A stretch of DNA of 64,000 bases from Paeniglutamicibacter antarcticus_C (lineage in GTDB: Bacteria; Actinomycetota; Actinomycetes; Actinomycetales; Micrococcaceae): the NCBI RefSeq assembly GCF_039544305.1, contig NZ_BAABLK010000034.1, positions 248,001-312,000 of the forward strand, given 5' to 3'. Shown one piece after another: positions 1-9,668 of this stretch. Numbering within the stretch: position 1 is the stretch's first letter; each line of letters opens with the position of its first letter. The notes beneath the pieces are model-generated. The model searched no databases. It worked only from the letters and a program-made list of their open reading frames with translations, and was not told the DNA's origin. A program made the position numbers and the translations under genes.

Positions 1-69
1 GCTGCTGGCGTGCAGAAGTCTAAAGGCGTGGCAACCGTCGGTCTTGTTCTTGCTTGTACTGGCGATTAA
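1..69 (+). CDS. Possible C-terminal end of a truncated gene, unrecognised
   Basis: One frame is open from the window edge to a TAA at 67-69 and gives 22 residues ending in ...LVLACTGD. The piece is too short to assign to a family, and an open frame of this length could be chance. The next 230 bases hold no convincing gene, which fits the end of a transcription unit here. I report it only as a candidate partial CDS. Confidence 0.25.
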   Translation, partial: AAGVQKSKGVATVGLVLACTGD

Positions 70-300
70 ATACGCTCAGGAAAGGAACAGGTGGCTGGGT
101 CATTTGCAGATTCAGCATTATTCTTTCCCTTCAGTCCAGACCGTTTCCCATGTATCGGGAATTCAATTGCGTTGGCCACGTTCGGTGACCAGGAAAAACT
201 GAGCTTAGCACCACCAAATGACATTGGACAAGGAAACCTTCGGAGGCGTTCACCGCCAACGGCCAAGGTGGCCCTCGATTCCGGATTGCTTCGGGAATGC

Positions 301-338
301 AAGAAGCTCCTGTTCCTCAACAGGAACAGGAGCTTCTT
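301..338. terminator. Perfect 17-bp inverted repeat, likely terminator of the tRNA gene
   Basis: Arms 301-317 and 322-338 are perfectly complementary around the 4-base loop CAAC. The hairpin starts 6 bases beyond the 3' end of the minus-strand tRNA, where a terminator would sit. The T-run that follows on the minus strand is weak (CTTCTTG), so it resembles the hairpin-only terminators common in high-GC actinobacteria. Confidence 0.7.
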
Positions 339-343
339 CTTTG

Positions 344-417
344 TGGCGGGGGCAAGATTTGAACTTGCGACCTCCGGGTTATGAGCCCGGCGAGCTACCG
401 AACTGCTCCACCCCGCG
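344..417 (-). tRNA. Initiator tRNA-fMet (anticodon CAU)
   Basis: Read on the minus strand this 74-base segment folds as a cloverleaf. The acceptor begins CGCGGGG, the D arm is GAGCAGTTCGGTAGCTC, the anticodon loop is CTCATAA and the T arm is GCAAG-TTCAAAT-CTTGC. Two features mark it as initiator rather than elongator tRNA-Met: positions 1 and 72 do not form a Watson-Crick pair (C1 against C72), and three consecutive G:C pairs flank the anticodon loop (GGG...CCC). The 3' CCA is not encoded. The initiator tRNA carries formyl-methionine to the ribosomal P site at start codons. A strong hairpin follows immediately downstream. Confidence 0.95.
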
Positions 418-993
418 TCGGTAAATACAACAATAACAGTGGATTGCCCAGCCGCCTAATCGGTCGATCGGCTCGCTGATACTGGCGGGTTTTGCCGAGG
501 ATTCGCGCAGGAAGTAAGGATATTTCCATTCCTTAGGCCACCAAACACCCAATACGGCTGAACTTAAGAGAGTAACCTATATCACATTGTGGGCCAGTGT
601 GATTCAGCGTCGGCATCAAGTGGCCGGCCACTTGGTGCCGCAAGCATTGGCGTTGACACCATGGGATCCCGGTTCGCCCTCGAAGGATCCGCGGTCTCGA
701 CACCACCCACTGTCGGCACCGGTATCCAGCGCCGCGCGGTACTTGAGTCCCCGACGGCAACGGCGCTTCGCCCGGAGCCGGCTCCCTGCCCAACGAACAG
801 GCCAATGGCCAGCACCCGCTCATCGTCAAACGAAACGCACGCCAAGATAGCGAGCATCCGTCATCGGATGGACCCTCTCGTACTCTTTTCCGGGTATGTG
901 CGGCGCCTGGCACCCACGCGGTTCCGCTCCTTTGTTCGGATATGGTTTCGCGCCACGGCTACCAGTTTCCCACTGGCTGCCGGTTAAGACAGC
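418..993. other. Gene-poor stretch with palindromes, no supported gene
   Basis: About 575 bases separate the tRNA from the terminator of the cytochrome c operon. Open frames of 60-130 codons occur on both strands (for example 589-987 plus and 582-857 minus), but they overlap each other and none shows a recognisable domain or a good ribosome-binding site. The stretch contains a near-perfect 30-base palindrome (611-640) and a smaller inverted repeat, ATCACA (581-586) with TGTGAT (598-603). It may be decayed sequence or a remnant of a mobile element, but I cannot identify a source. Confidence 0.5.
611..640. repeat. Near-perfect 30-base palindrome
   Basis: The core CAAGTGGCCGGCCACTTG (617-634) is a perfect 18-base palindrome. 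After one mismatched pair on each side it extends with CGGCA (611-615) and TGCCG (636-640). No gene is close enough to make an operator assignment, and the nearest supported feature is the tRNA about 200 bases away. It could form a long cruciform or hairpin. Confidence 0.6.
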
Positions 994-1032
994 GGTGGCT
1001 CCACTTCCCGTCAAGACGGAGGTGGAGCCACC
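994..1032 (-). terminator. Hairpin terminator after ccsB
   Basis: Arms 994-1008 and 1018-1032 (GGTGGCTCCAC..., one mismatch) enclose a 9-base loop. The hairpin lies 19 bases beyond the ccsB stop codon on the minus strand, so it most likely ends the five-gene cytochrome c biogenesis operon. Confidence 0.75.
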
Positions 1033-1051
1033 AAGGAGTCAAGCTGGAGCC

Positions 1052-2080
1052 TTACAGCCCTGCGTAGGAGTGGAGCCCGTTGAAGTAAACGTTCACGACG
1101 GTGAAGTTAAAGACGATGCAGAGGTAGCCGATGATGCTCAGCCATGCCGAGCGGGCGCCGGTCCAACCCCCGGTTGCGCGGGCGTGCAGATAGCCGGCGT
1201 AGACAACCCAGATCACGAAGCTCCAGACCTCCTTGGTGTCCCAGCCCCAGTAACGGCCCCATGCGGCCTCGGCCCAGATGGCGCCGGCCATGACAGTGAA
1301 CGTCCACATGACAAACGCCACGGCATTGATCCGGTAGGCGAAATTCTCCAGCGCGGCGGCGCCCGGGACCAGGCGCATGAACGGCATGCTGTCAGGCTTG
1401 CCGGCAGCCAGCGAATCGATCCTGCGATGCTGGATCAGCTGCAGCACGTTCATCGCAAAGGTGATGGTGAACAGGGAGGACGCAAGAACGGCAATGGAGA
1501 CGTGGATGATCAGCCAGTAACTCTGCAACGCGGGAACCAGGTGGGCGACAGGCGTCGGAAATCCCATGGTGGCACCGCACAGCATCACCGTGACAAGGCC
1601 AATCACGAACGTACCCATGAAGCGCAGGTCCTTCTTCAAGAGCACAAGCGAGAACACCAGGGCCACCAGGAAAGAACCGGTGGAAAGGAACTCGTACATG
1701 TTGCCCCAAGGCACGCGACCGGCCGCGATGGCACGGGTGACCACGGCGAAACCTTGGAGTAGAACGCCGAGCCAGGTCAAGGAGACAGCGACCTTCGCAG
1801 CCATGCGTTTGGCGGAGGCGGCCGTGTAGTTCATGGAGTCGTTGACCAGCGCATCCTCGGCTCCGCCAAGGGCAGGAGCTTCCTGGGATCCGGCAGCGAC
1901 AAGGACCTTTTGTTCCGAGGCTATGGCAGCGGCGTCAATTTCCCTGATGAGCTTGCTTGACTTTGCAAGATCCCAGGCGAATGCGATGAAGGCCGCTGCG
2001 TAGACAATTGCTGCCAGCAGCATGAACAAGTCGCTGTACTGTCCCAACGCCACATTGATCGTGGGCAAATCGTTTTCCAT
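1052..2080 (-). CDS. ccsB: Cytochrome c biogenesis protein CcsB (CcsA/CcmF-type heme handling subunit)
   Basis: This 342-residue integral membrane protein is the heme export and ligation subunit of system II cytochrome c maturation. With ResB it presents heme to apocytochromes outside the membrane. The diagnostic tryptophan-rich WWD-type motif is visible near residue 280 (WGRYWGWDTKEVWSF), in a protein with about eight hydrophobic segments. The N-terminal part contains a soluble insert (residues about 40-75) between the first and second membrane spans, usual in actinobacterial CcsB. It is the last gene of the operon, 8 bases after resB, and a hairpin terminator follows. The order matches Rv0525-Rv0529 of M. 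tuberculosis (known synteny). Confidence 0.95.
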   Translation of the reverse strand: MENDLPTINVALGQYSDLFMLLAAIVYAAAFIAFAWDLAKSSKLIREIDAAAIASEQKVLVAAGSQEAPALGGAEDALVNDSMNYTAASAKRMAAKVAVSLTWLGVLLQGFAVVTRAIAAGRVPWGNMYEFLSTGSFLVALVFSLVLLKKDLRFMGTFVIGLVTVMLCGATMGFPTPVAHLVPALQSYWLIIHVSIAVLASSLFTITFAMNVLQLIQHRRIDSLAAGKPDSMPFMRLVPGAAALENFAYRINAVAFVMWTFTVMAGAIWAEAAWGRYWGWDTKEVWSFVIWVVYAGYLHARATGGWTGARSAWLSIIGYLCIVFNFTVVNVYFNGLHSYAGL

Positions 2081-2088
2081 AGGGTCTC

Positions 2089-3707
<1,619 letters not shown>

Positions 3708-3708
<1 letters not shown>

Positions 3709-4502
3709 CAGATAGGTAACTGCACTTCATTGGAGAACCAGTCCTGCAGATGGGTGACCCAGGTACCCCACAGGCCGGTAGCCATCAGGATTCCCAGGAG
3801 AATCAACATACCGCCGCCAAAACGCATGATCGCCAATTGGTGGCGCCGGAAGAACTTCATCGCACCCATGCCCCGACGGATGGCCATGGCGATGAACAGG
3901 AACGGCAGTCCCAACCCCATGCAGTAGAAGAAGGTCAGCAGTGCGCCCTTGGCCATGTTGGCGTCCGGTCCGCTGCTCATGATCAGCACGGCTCCGAGCG
4001 TAGGGCCGATGCACGGTGCCCAGCCCAATCCGAAGGTCAGGCCCAACACCGGTGCACCCCACAGCCCGGCGGGGGGCTTGCTGTGGATCTTCGCTTCGCG
4101 CTGCATGAAGGAGAAGCCTCCCATGAAGACAACGCCCATGAAGATCACCACCAGGCCAAGGAGCTGCGTGACCCACGAGCCCTTGTAGATCATCCATCCG
4201 GCGATCTGCGAGAAAACGACTCCCGCCAAAACGAAAACGACGGTGAACCCAAGGATGAACAGGCCGATGCCGGCGACCATTCGACCACGCTTGCGATCGG
4301 CAAGATCAGCACCCGAGAGACCTGTCACGTAGCCCAGGTAGCCCGGGACCAAGGGCAGGACGCAGGGCGAAAGAAAGGAAACGAGGCCCGCAAGGATCGC
4401 CACGGGAACGGCCAGCAGCAGCGATCCGTCCTGGACGATCTGGGCAAACAGGTTGCCCTGGGCCGGCAGCATCAAGGCGCCGGCCAGCGTGGGGGCGATC
4501 AC
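3708..4502 (-). CDS. ccdA: Thiol-disulfide interchange membrane protein CcdA
   Basis: This 264-residue polytopic protein of the DsbD transmembrane family moves electrons from cytoplasmic thioredoxin to extracytoplasmic thiol proteins. That keeps apocytochrome heme-binding cysteines reduced. Six membrane segments can be seen. The two family cysteine sites are in FLSPCVLPLVPGYLGYV (about residue 47) and LGWAPCIGPTLGAV (about residue 155), the pair expected to form the redox couple. The start is GTG and overlaps the upstream thioredoxin gene by four bases (GTGA), so the two are coupled. The thioredoxin encoded just upstream is the natural recipient of its electrons. Confidence 0.95.
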
Positions 4503-5125
4503 AATGACCCTGTGAGTGCCGTGTTGATCAACGCCTTGAGCGTTGGTTTCTCGGCGACCCCCAGGATTCGTGCCGAAACGCGGCCTTGTTTGTCCAGGAC
4601 CAGGGTGGTGGGCACCGCCTTGAGGGGAACGTACTTTGTCATCGCCAGCTGGATCGCTCCCTTGGTGTCCTGCACCGAGGGGTACTTGATTCCGAAGCTG
4701 CGTTCGAAAGCTTCGGCCGCTTCCTTCTCGTCACGGACGTTGATGCCCAGGAAACCAACTTTCCCGTTGAACTCCTTGCTGAGTTCCACCAGGTGCGGGG
4801 CCTCGATGCGGCAGGGGGCGCATGCGGCATACCAAAAGTTCAGCACTGTCACTTGGCCCGCCCACTGGGTCGAGTCGATCGTGGTTCCGTCGTAGGCCAC
4901 TGCGTTGATCTCCACAGGATCCGTGCGTGAATCGGGGCCGTACTCCTGCACCGATCCGTCCCCGGCAATATAATTCTTGTTGTTGCCTTCACGGGCCTGC
5001 TTCGCCAAGGCATCTTCCTCACCCACACACGCCGCCAGCGGCAGCACGGCGGCACCAAGAAGGGCGGCGCGCAAGAATGAACGTCGTCCCAAGCGCTGCG
5101 CTTGGGACGAGATGGGATCGGTCAT
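4499..5125 (-). CDS. TlpA/ResA-like thioredoxin, predicted Tat lipoprotein
   Basis: This 208-residue thiol reductase is predicted to act on the outer membrane face in cytochrome c maturation (ResA/TlpA role). I chose the ATG at 5125 because an upstream in-frame start would run into the preceding gene. From 5125 the N-terminus shows a twin-arginine signal (RRSFLRAALLG) ending in the lipobox LAAC, so the protein is probably a Tat-exported lipoprotein. The active site is CAPC in NFWYAACAPCRIEAPHL (about residue 106). A cis-proline follows later (LKAVPTTLVLD), as in thioredoxin folds. It lies 4 bases after the phosphatase gene and overlaps ccdA by 4 bases. Confidence 0.9.
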   Translation of the reverse strand: MTDPISSQAQRLGRRSFLRAALLGAAVLPLAACVGEEDALAKQAREGNNKNYIAGDGSVQEYGPDSRTDPVEINAVAYDGTTIDSTQWAGQVTVLNFWYAACAPCRIEAPHLVELSKEFNGKVGFLGINVRDEKEAAEAFERSFGIKYPSVQDTKGAIQLAMTKYVPLKAVPTTLVLDKQGRVSARILGVAEKPTLKALINTALTGSL

Positions 5126-5129
5126 GATC

Positions 5130-5792
5130 TCAAGCTCCAGGGATGTTAGCGGCGTTCGCCAAAAGGTCCACGCTAGGTTCTGCATAACGGACTGCGACCA
5201 GACTTTCACCTTCAAAGTCCAGGCTAGTCACGGAGGTGAGAGTGCACTCGCGTTTCCGCGGGTCATGCCAGAGGGCCTTGCCTTCGGCGGAACGGCGCGT
5301 TACCCAGATGGGCAGCTGGTGGCTGACCAAGATGGCTTGTGCGCCAGGACCGCCCAGTTCGACCGCTCGATCGCGGTGCTCAACTATTGCGGTCATCATT
5401 CGTGCCACCTGGTCCCGGTAGGGCTCCCCCCAGGATGGACGAAAAGGATTCACGACGTAGGACCAGTACTTTGGTTCCTTAAGTCGGCTCTTGATTCTCG
5501 AAAGCCCCTCGAAACGGTTCGCTGCCTCGATGATCCGGTCATCGGTCACGATGTCCAGTCCCATGGCCGTGGAGACGGGGGCTGCTGTTTCCTGGGCCCG
5601 CACGAGCGGGGAGGAAACCAAGTGTGTGATTTTTGCGCCCGCGTTTTTCTTCGCGGTGAAATACTCTGCAGCCCGGCCGGCCATTTCATGGCCGAGATCC
5701 GAAAGGTGGAATTCCGGTAGTCGACCGTAGAGGACCCTGTCCGGGTTATACACTTCCCCATGGCGCAGCAGGTGAACGGTGGCAGTCGACAT
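5130..5792 (-). CDS. Histidine phosphatase family protein (phosphoglycerate mutase-like)
   Basis: This 220-residue protein starts with the phosphohistidine signature LLRHGEV (residues 9-15) and has a second conserved histidine in LVSHQLPIW (about residue 158). That makes it a branch 2 histidine phosphatase or phosphoglycerate mutase-like enzyme. The substrate cannot be read from sequence. It is the first gene of the cytochrome c operon, the same position as Rv0525 in M. tuberculosis, but a mechanistic link to cytochrome maturation is not established. The start ATG is followed by a typical N-terminus (MSTATVHLLRHGE). Confidence 0.88.
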   Translation of the reverse strand: MSTATVHLLRHGEVYNPDRVLYGRLPEFHLSDLGHEMAGRAAEYFTAKKNAGAKITHLVSSPLVRAQETAAPVSTAMGLDIVTDDRIIEAANRFEGLSRIKSRLKEPKYWSYVVNPFRPSWGEPYRDQVARMMTAIVEHRDRAVELGGPGAQAILVSHQLPIWVTRRSAEGKALWHDPRKRECTLTSVTSLDFEGESLVAVRYAEPSVDLLANAANIPGA

Positions 5793-6065
5793 AGGTTAAG
5801 TGTCTCAAATCTTTGGGCCGATACCTAAACCGGGAACGTGATTTCGTCCTCTCCCGGCCTTGTTTCCCATACGCTTGTTCCTTGAGCAGGCCCGCTGCTG
5901 CGCAATCCCCGGTTCATCGTGCGACGCGGCTACCTGGCGGGCGGCGGCTACAACGCAGGGGCTAGCGGACACGGCATCAATACCATCCTTTGGGAGGGCC
6001 AAAAAAGAAAGCAGACGCTATATCGTGAAAGAAGAGCAGTAGTTTTCCAACCCTAGGAGCAGATC

Positions 6066-6821
6066 ATGTCTACCCCTGAAAATGATCCCCAGACGCCGCC
6101 GGGCGAGCCGGACCCACCACAGTACGGGCAGCGCGCACCGCAGGATCCTGCCAGCGGGCAGCCTCCCTACGGGCAGCAGCCGGGGGCCGAGCAGCCCTAC
6201 AATCCCTATGGGCAGAACCCCAACCACTACGGTCAGGTGCCTCAGGGCAACAATCCGTACGGCCAGCCTGCACCCGGAAACTATCCCCCCGGCCAGCAGC
6301 CTTATCCCGGCGGTTACCCGATGCCGCAGCAGGGCAACTTTGCGCCGCCGCAAATGCCGACGCACCGCCCCAAGGAGCTCGAAACATCCTTCTGGGCAAT
6401 CATTGCCGCGGGAGTCATCTTCGCCTTCGGCACCATCAGCTCGATTTTCAGCATGGACGTTGCAGCCTTCAGGCGTGAGCTCAGCATGGTTCCTGACCTG
6501 GAGAACCAACTTCAAGCCTCAGGACTGAGCCTCGACCAAATGGTCGGGATGCTCCCCACGATCCAGAGCACCGTGGTCGTCTTTGCGGTGATCTTGTTGC
6601 TGGTCTACGTATTGGTTGCATTCATGGTCCGCAAGGGAAGCAGCGTGGCGCGGATCTTCGCTACGGTCTTTGCGGTCTTGTCGCTACTGGGCCTCGGAAG
6701 CGGACTGCTCCTGGCGCTTTCAGTCATCCTGGGCGTCGTCGGGGTGGTTTTCGCTTGGTTGCGTCCCTCGAGCCAGTACATTGCTGCTCGTCGCGCGGCA
6801 CGGACCGCCGGCTACCGGTAA
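6066..6821 (+). CDS. Proline/glycine/tyrosine-rich membrane protein
   Basis: This 251-residue protein has two parts. Residues 1 to about 100 are a disordered region rich in Pro, Gln, Gly and Tyr with repeated PYGQ and NPYGQ units. The rest carries three to four membrane segments (about 110-130, 178-198, 205-240). This architecture is common in actinobacterial envelope proteins of unknown function, often grouped with DUF4064-type proteins. AGGAG six bases before the ATG supports the start. It is convergent with rex, and a 22-bp perfect inverted repeat lies between them. No catalytic motif is seen. Confidence 0.8.
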   Translation: MSTPENDPQTPPGEPDPPQYGQRAPQDPASGQPPYGQQPGAEQPYNPYGQNPNHYGQVPQGNNPYGQPAPGNYPPGQQPYPGGYPMPQQGNFAPPQMPTHRPKELETSFWAIIAAGVIFAFGTISSIFSMDVAAFRRELSMVPDLENQLQASGLSLDQMVGMLPTIQSTVVVFAVILLLVYVLVAFMVRKGSSVARIFATVFAVLSLLGLGSGLLLALSVILGVVGVVFAWLRPSSQYIAARRAARTAGYR

Positions 6822-6833
6822 ACGCCTATAGGC

Positions 6834-6890
6834 AAAATAATGGTCCGTGGATCCCAGCCGTAACCGGCGGGATCCACGGACCATTATTTT
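6834..6890. terminator. Bidirectional terminator, perfect 22-bp stem
   Basis: Arms 6834-6855 and 6869-6890 are fully complementary (AAAATAATGGTCCGTGGATC...). The stem has A/T ends, so either direction of transcription meets a hairpin followed by a T-run. It separates the convergent membrane-protein gene and rex. Confidence 0.92.
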
Positions 6891-6897
6891 TTCCGGC

Positions 6898-7704
6898 CTA
6901 CTCCGTGACCGAGCCGCCAACGGGCTCCCCTCGGTCCCGGCTTTGCGCGTGGTAGGCAAGGATTTGCAGTTCAGTGGCCAGATCGACCTTGCGAAGGTTC
7001 ACTCCGCTGGGTACCTGCAGAACCACCGGTGCAAAGCTCAGGATGCTGCGCACACCCCGGCCCACCAACGTGTCGCACAGTCCCTGGGCGGCAGCACCTG
7101 GAACCGAAAGGACCGCAATGTTGGCATTGGTGGCCTCAAGCACGTCGTCCAGTTGGACTATGTCCTGGACCTCCAAGTCCCCCACGGTCGTGCCTATGAC
7201 CTCGGGGGCGGAATCCAGGAGCGCGACGACTTCAAAGCCCCTGCTCCTGAATCCCCCGTAGCCGGAGAGCGCACGACCCAGGTTGCCGGCGCCGATGATG
7301 AGGACCCGCCAATCCTGCAGCAGTCCCATGGCCCTTGAAATGTGTTCGGTCAACTCGGTCACGACGTAACCCACACCACGGGTTCCGTAGGAGCCAAGCA
7401 GGGACAGATCCTTGCGAAGGATGGCCGGATTGACCCCTGCTTCAGTCGCCAGGACTCCGGAGGACGTCCGTTGCGCACCGCTGGCCTGCATGATGTTCAG
7501 GGCCCTCAGGTACTGCGTCATTCGCGCCAGTGTCGCCTCCGGAAGAACCCTGCCCAACGATCCAGTTGGTGGCTGCGCCGAGGCCGTCCCTGGCGTGATG
7601 CCGGAAGCCACCTGGTGGCCGGAGGCGGGGATGTTCACATCGCCGCCAGCGAAACGGTGTTCTGTGGGCATGGGTCTATGGCTCGATTCCTTGAATGGCT
7701 TCAT
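6898..7704 (-). CDS. rex: Redox-sensing transcriptional repressor Rex
   Basis: Rex represses respiratory and fermentation genes and leaves DNA when the NADH/NAD+ ratio rises. The N-terminal winged helix lies at about residues 55-115 (YLRALNIMQ...VNPAILRKDLSLLG), and the Rossmann domain starts with IIGAGNLGRAL (GxGxxG). The frame stays open upstream to a TTG/ATG at 7809/7806, which would overlap the glutaredoxin gene. I chose the ATG at 7704 (268 aa, GGGAGG just upstream). Even so there are about 40 residues more before the winged helix than in typical Rex (about 210-230 aa), so a start at 7671 or later is possible. Function is secure, start is not. Confidence 0.93.
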   Translation of the reverse strand: MKPFKESSHRPMPTEHRFAGGDVNIPASGHQVASGITPGTASAQPPTGSLGRVLPEATLARMTQYLRALNIMQASGAQRTSSGVLATEAGVNPAILRKDLSLLGSYGTRGVGYVVTELTEHISRAMGLLQDWRVLIIGAGNLGRALSGYGGFRSRGFEVVALLDSAPEVIGTTVGDLEVQDIVQLDDVLEATNANIAVLSVPGAAAQGLCDTLVGRGVRSILSFAPVVLQVPSGVNLRKVDLATELQILAYHAQSRDRGEPVGGSVTE

Positions 7705-7771
7705 GGCCTCCCGGCCGGTCTTTGCGACGTTGCCTCGCGTTGGGCTTGCAACAGGCGACGGCCGACCGCCG

Positions 7772-8026
7772 CTAGCTGGTGAGCAAGGACTCAAGGCGTT
7801 GGGCATCAATCACCCAAAAATCCCTGACCCTGCCATCGACCAACAGCACCGGGACTTCCTCCGAGTGCCTGGCAAGGAGGTCCTGGTCCTGTTCGATGTC
7901 CACGCTGTGCCAGGTGTATCCCAAACGACTCGTGACTTCGTCGAGGGTCTTCTCCGCGGCGCCGCACAGGTGGCATCCGGAACGGACCAACAACGCTATC
8001 TCTCGGGGGTTCTGCACACTGCTCAT
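7772..8026 (-). CDS. Glutaredoxin-like thiol protein
   Basis: This 84-residue protein has a thioredoxin fold with the redox motif CHLC near residue 18 (VRSGCHLCGAAEKTLDEV) and a cis-proline site EEVPVLLVDG. It resembles the short glutaredoxin-like (DUF836) family that lies near rex and hem genes in other actinobacteria. The likely role is thiol-disulfide exchange in the cytoplasm, with an unknown partner. It is just upstream of rex on the same strand, so co-transcription is likely, and it is divergent from the HAD phosphatase gene. Confidence 0.85.
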   Translation of the reverse strand: MSSVQNPREIALLVRSGCHLCGAAEKTLDEVTSRLGYTWHSVDIEQDQDLLARHSEEVPVLLVDGRVRDFWVIDAQRLESLLTS

Positions 8027-8075
8027 GTGCCAACGCTACAGCTCCGGCGAAAAAAGATTGCAATACACTGGGCGG

Positions 8076-8891
8076 ATGCCCTCCACTCCTGTCCCCGCGT
8101 CCCTCCATGGGCAAGAGCCGGTGAATTCCGGCACTGCTGCCGCCTTTTTCGATGTCGACAACACCCTGATGCGTGGCGCCTCGCTCTACGCGGTCGCCCG
8201 GAAATTGTACCAACATCAGGCTTTTACCCTCCGTGAGGTGCTCTGGTTTGCCGTTCACCAATTACGTTTCGTGGCCCGGGGAGAGAACCTCGGAGACATC
8301 CACGCCATCCGCGACCGGGCCCTTTTGCTGGCAGCAGGGTTCTCCGTGTCCGACATGGTTGCGCTCGGGGATGAAATTTATGACGAGTTCATTGAGTCAA
8401 AGATCTGGCCGGGCACCCGGGCAATCGCCGACCAACACATGCACGCCGGCCGCCAGGTCTGGCTTGTCACGGCGACGCCGCTGGAGGTCGCCAAGGTCAT
8501 GGCCAGGCGGCTTGGCCTCAGCGGAGCGCTGGGAACGAGCGTGGAGCACATCGAGGGCGTTTACACCGGACGGCTCGTGGGTGAAATCCTGCATGGGGCA
8601 GCCAAGGCGGCGGCGGTGCAGGAGCTGGCGCTAAGCCAAGGACTGGTTTTGGCCGAGTGCTGGGGTTACAGCGACTCGGCCAACGACATCCCGTTGCTCG
8701 AGGTCGTGGGACACCCGGTGGCCATCAATCCGGACCGTAGGCTGCGTCGGCACGCCAAGGAACGCGACTGGCCCATCTACGATTTCCGGACCGGCCGCAA
8801 GGCAGCAAGCTTTGGATTGAAGGCAGCCGGGGTGTCCGGAGTCCTGTGGGGCTTGTGGCGAAGCATCGGAGCGCTGCGCCGCCGTCGCTGA
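8076..8891 (+). CDS. HAD-IB family phosphatase (SerB-like)
   Basis: This 271-residue HAD superfamily hydrolase has motif I FFDVDNTL (nucleophile Asp about residue 25), motif II VTATPLEV (about residue 130) and motif IV YSDSANDIPLLE (about residue 195). The family includes phosphoserine phosphatase and lipid phosphatases, so the substrate is not determined here. The open frame extends back to 7779, but that part lies antisense to the glutaredoxin gene. The ATG at 8076 gives the usual family length. The C-terminus has a hydrophobic/aromatic stretch and a basic end (RRRR). Related genes (Rv0505c type) sit near rex/hem genes in actinobacteria. Confidence 0.87.
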   Translation: MPSTPVPASLHGQEPVNSGTAAAFFDVDNTLMRGASLYAVARKLYQHQAFTLREVLWFAVHQLRFVARGENLGDIHAIRDRALLLAAGFSVSDMVALGDEIYDEFIESKIWPGTRAIADQHMHAGRQVWLVTATPLEVAKVMARRLGLSGALGTSVEHIEGVYTGRLVGEILHGAAKAAAVQELALSQGLVLAECWGYSDSANDIPLLEVVGHPVAINPDRRLRRHAKERDWPIYDFRTGRKAASFGLKAAGVSGVLWGLWRSIGALRRRR

Positions 8892-8938
8892 ACATCCCCG
8901 CCCTCCACGGACGATCCGGGCACACTGCCCGACCAACA

Positions 8939-8978
8939 AAAAAGGTGTGCTTCCCCCGTTGGGGAAGCACACCTTTTT
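8939..8978. terminator. Bidirectional terminator, perfect 18-bp stem
   Basis: Arms 8939-8956 and 8961-8978 (AAAAAGGTGTGCTTCCCC and its complement) enclose a 4-base loop, with A-run and T-run ends. It ends the HAD gene on the plus strand and the small basic-protein gene on the minus strand. Confidence 0.93.
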
Positions 8979-9013
8979 ATGCGCCAGGTTCCGGGCAAGC
9001 CCGGAGCCTGCGT

Positions 9014-9112
9014 CTACTTCTTATTACGACGCTGGTGGCGGGTCTTGCGAAGCAATTTACGGTGCTTCTTCTTGGCCATACGCTTGCGGCGCTTCTTAAT
9101 AACAGAGCCCAT
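9014..9112 (-). CDS. 32-residue basic protein, AURKAIP1/COX24-domain family
   Basis: A very short gene encodes 32 residues, of which 20 are Lys or Arg (begins MGSVIKKRRKRMAKKKHRK). This matches the actinobacterial AURKAIP1/COX24-domain small proteins such as Rv0500B, which have been found associated with ribosomes in mycobacteria. A clear ribosome-binding site (GAGGA) lies 6 bases before the ATG. The neighbouring BldC-type gene is its usual companion (Rv0500A). In M. tuberculosis proC is also adjacent, whereas here it is 7 kb away. The gene is short enough to be missed by ordinary ORF length cut-offs. Confidence 0.9.
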   Translation of the reverse strand: MGSVIKKRRKRMAKKKHRKLLRKTRHQRRNKK

Positions 9113-9254
9113 AGTGGTTCCTCACAAACTAATTCGATTGCCGACTACTACTTCGGCACCAAAGCACCACAATAGCCAACTTGACGTTAAACGTTCCTTA
9201 ACAGATTACCTGCTTCTGGAGCGGATTCTGACCACTTCACCAAAAGCGCCGGGA

Positions 9255-9467
9255 CTAGCCGGTGCTCGTGTCGCGTCCGTACCCGGCCGCCCGCAGGTAT
9301 TCCTGGACGGCATTTTCGGGTACCCGGTAGGAACGACCAAACCGAACAGCCGGCAAATCCCCCGCATGAACGAGGCGATAGACGGTCATCTTCGACACAC
9401 GCATTACCTCGGCCACCTCAGCGACCGTCATGAAACGCGCACTGGCAAAGTTTGGCGATTCGACCAT
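9255..9467 (-). CDS. bldC: BldC-type helix-turn-helix DNA-binding protein
   Basis: This 70-residue protein is almost entirely one MerR/excisionase-type winged helix. The recognition part is FMTVAEVAEVMRVSKMTVYRLVHAG, followed by the wing VRFGRSYRVPENAVQEYL. It matches the BldC/Rv0500A family, small regulators of development and cell differentiation in actinomycetes. The ATG at 9467 is preceded by AGGAG at normal spacing, so I prefer it to the longer frame starting at 9539. It is upstream of the 32-residue basic protein gene on the same strand. Its role outside Streptomyces is not well defined. Confidence 0.88.
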   Translation of the reverse strand: MVESPNFASARFMTVAEVAEVMRVSKMTVYRLVHAGDLPAVRFGRSYRVPENAVQEYLRAAGYGRDTSTG

Positions 9468-9668
9468 TCCCTGATTCTCCTGACAATTTCCACACGACAA
9501 TCGTGCCCTGGCGCGGGCGCGGGAGATCTCCCTGTCCACGCAAACACCCCAAGATATTCAATGCCCTTACATCCCACTTTAGTGGTACATGGGGCCAATG
9601 TGAACTATACAACGTTCCACGGCGCACCGGCCCAACGGAGCAACACGCGGAAACCCTGGGTCCGGTAT

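Noticed and set aside
344..417. Elongator tRNA-Met
   Set aside because: The unpaired 1:72 position and three G:C pairs in the anticodon stem identify the initiator type.
581..603. ATCACA...TGTGAT as a Crp site
   Set aside because: The half-sites face outward and the spacing is 11 bases; the Crp consensus is TGTGA-N6-TCACA.
589..987. Possible 132-codon gene
   Set aside because: Overlaps opposite-strand frames and has no ribosome-binding site or known domain; retained only as unassigned sequence.
896..1762. Plus-strand 288-codon frame
   Set aside because: Antisense to ccsB, whose tryptophan-rich motif is clear.
5016..5215. Longer start of the TlpA-like gene at 5215
   Set aside because: It would overlap the phosphatase gene by 86 bases and bury the Tat signal; the ATG at 5125 is the natural start.
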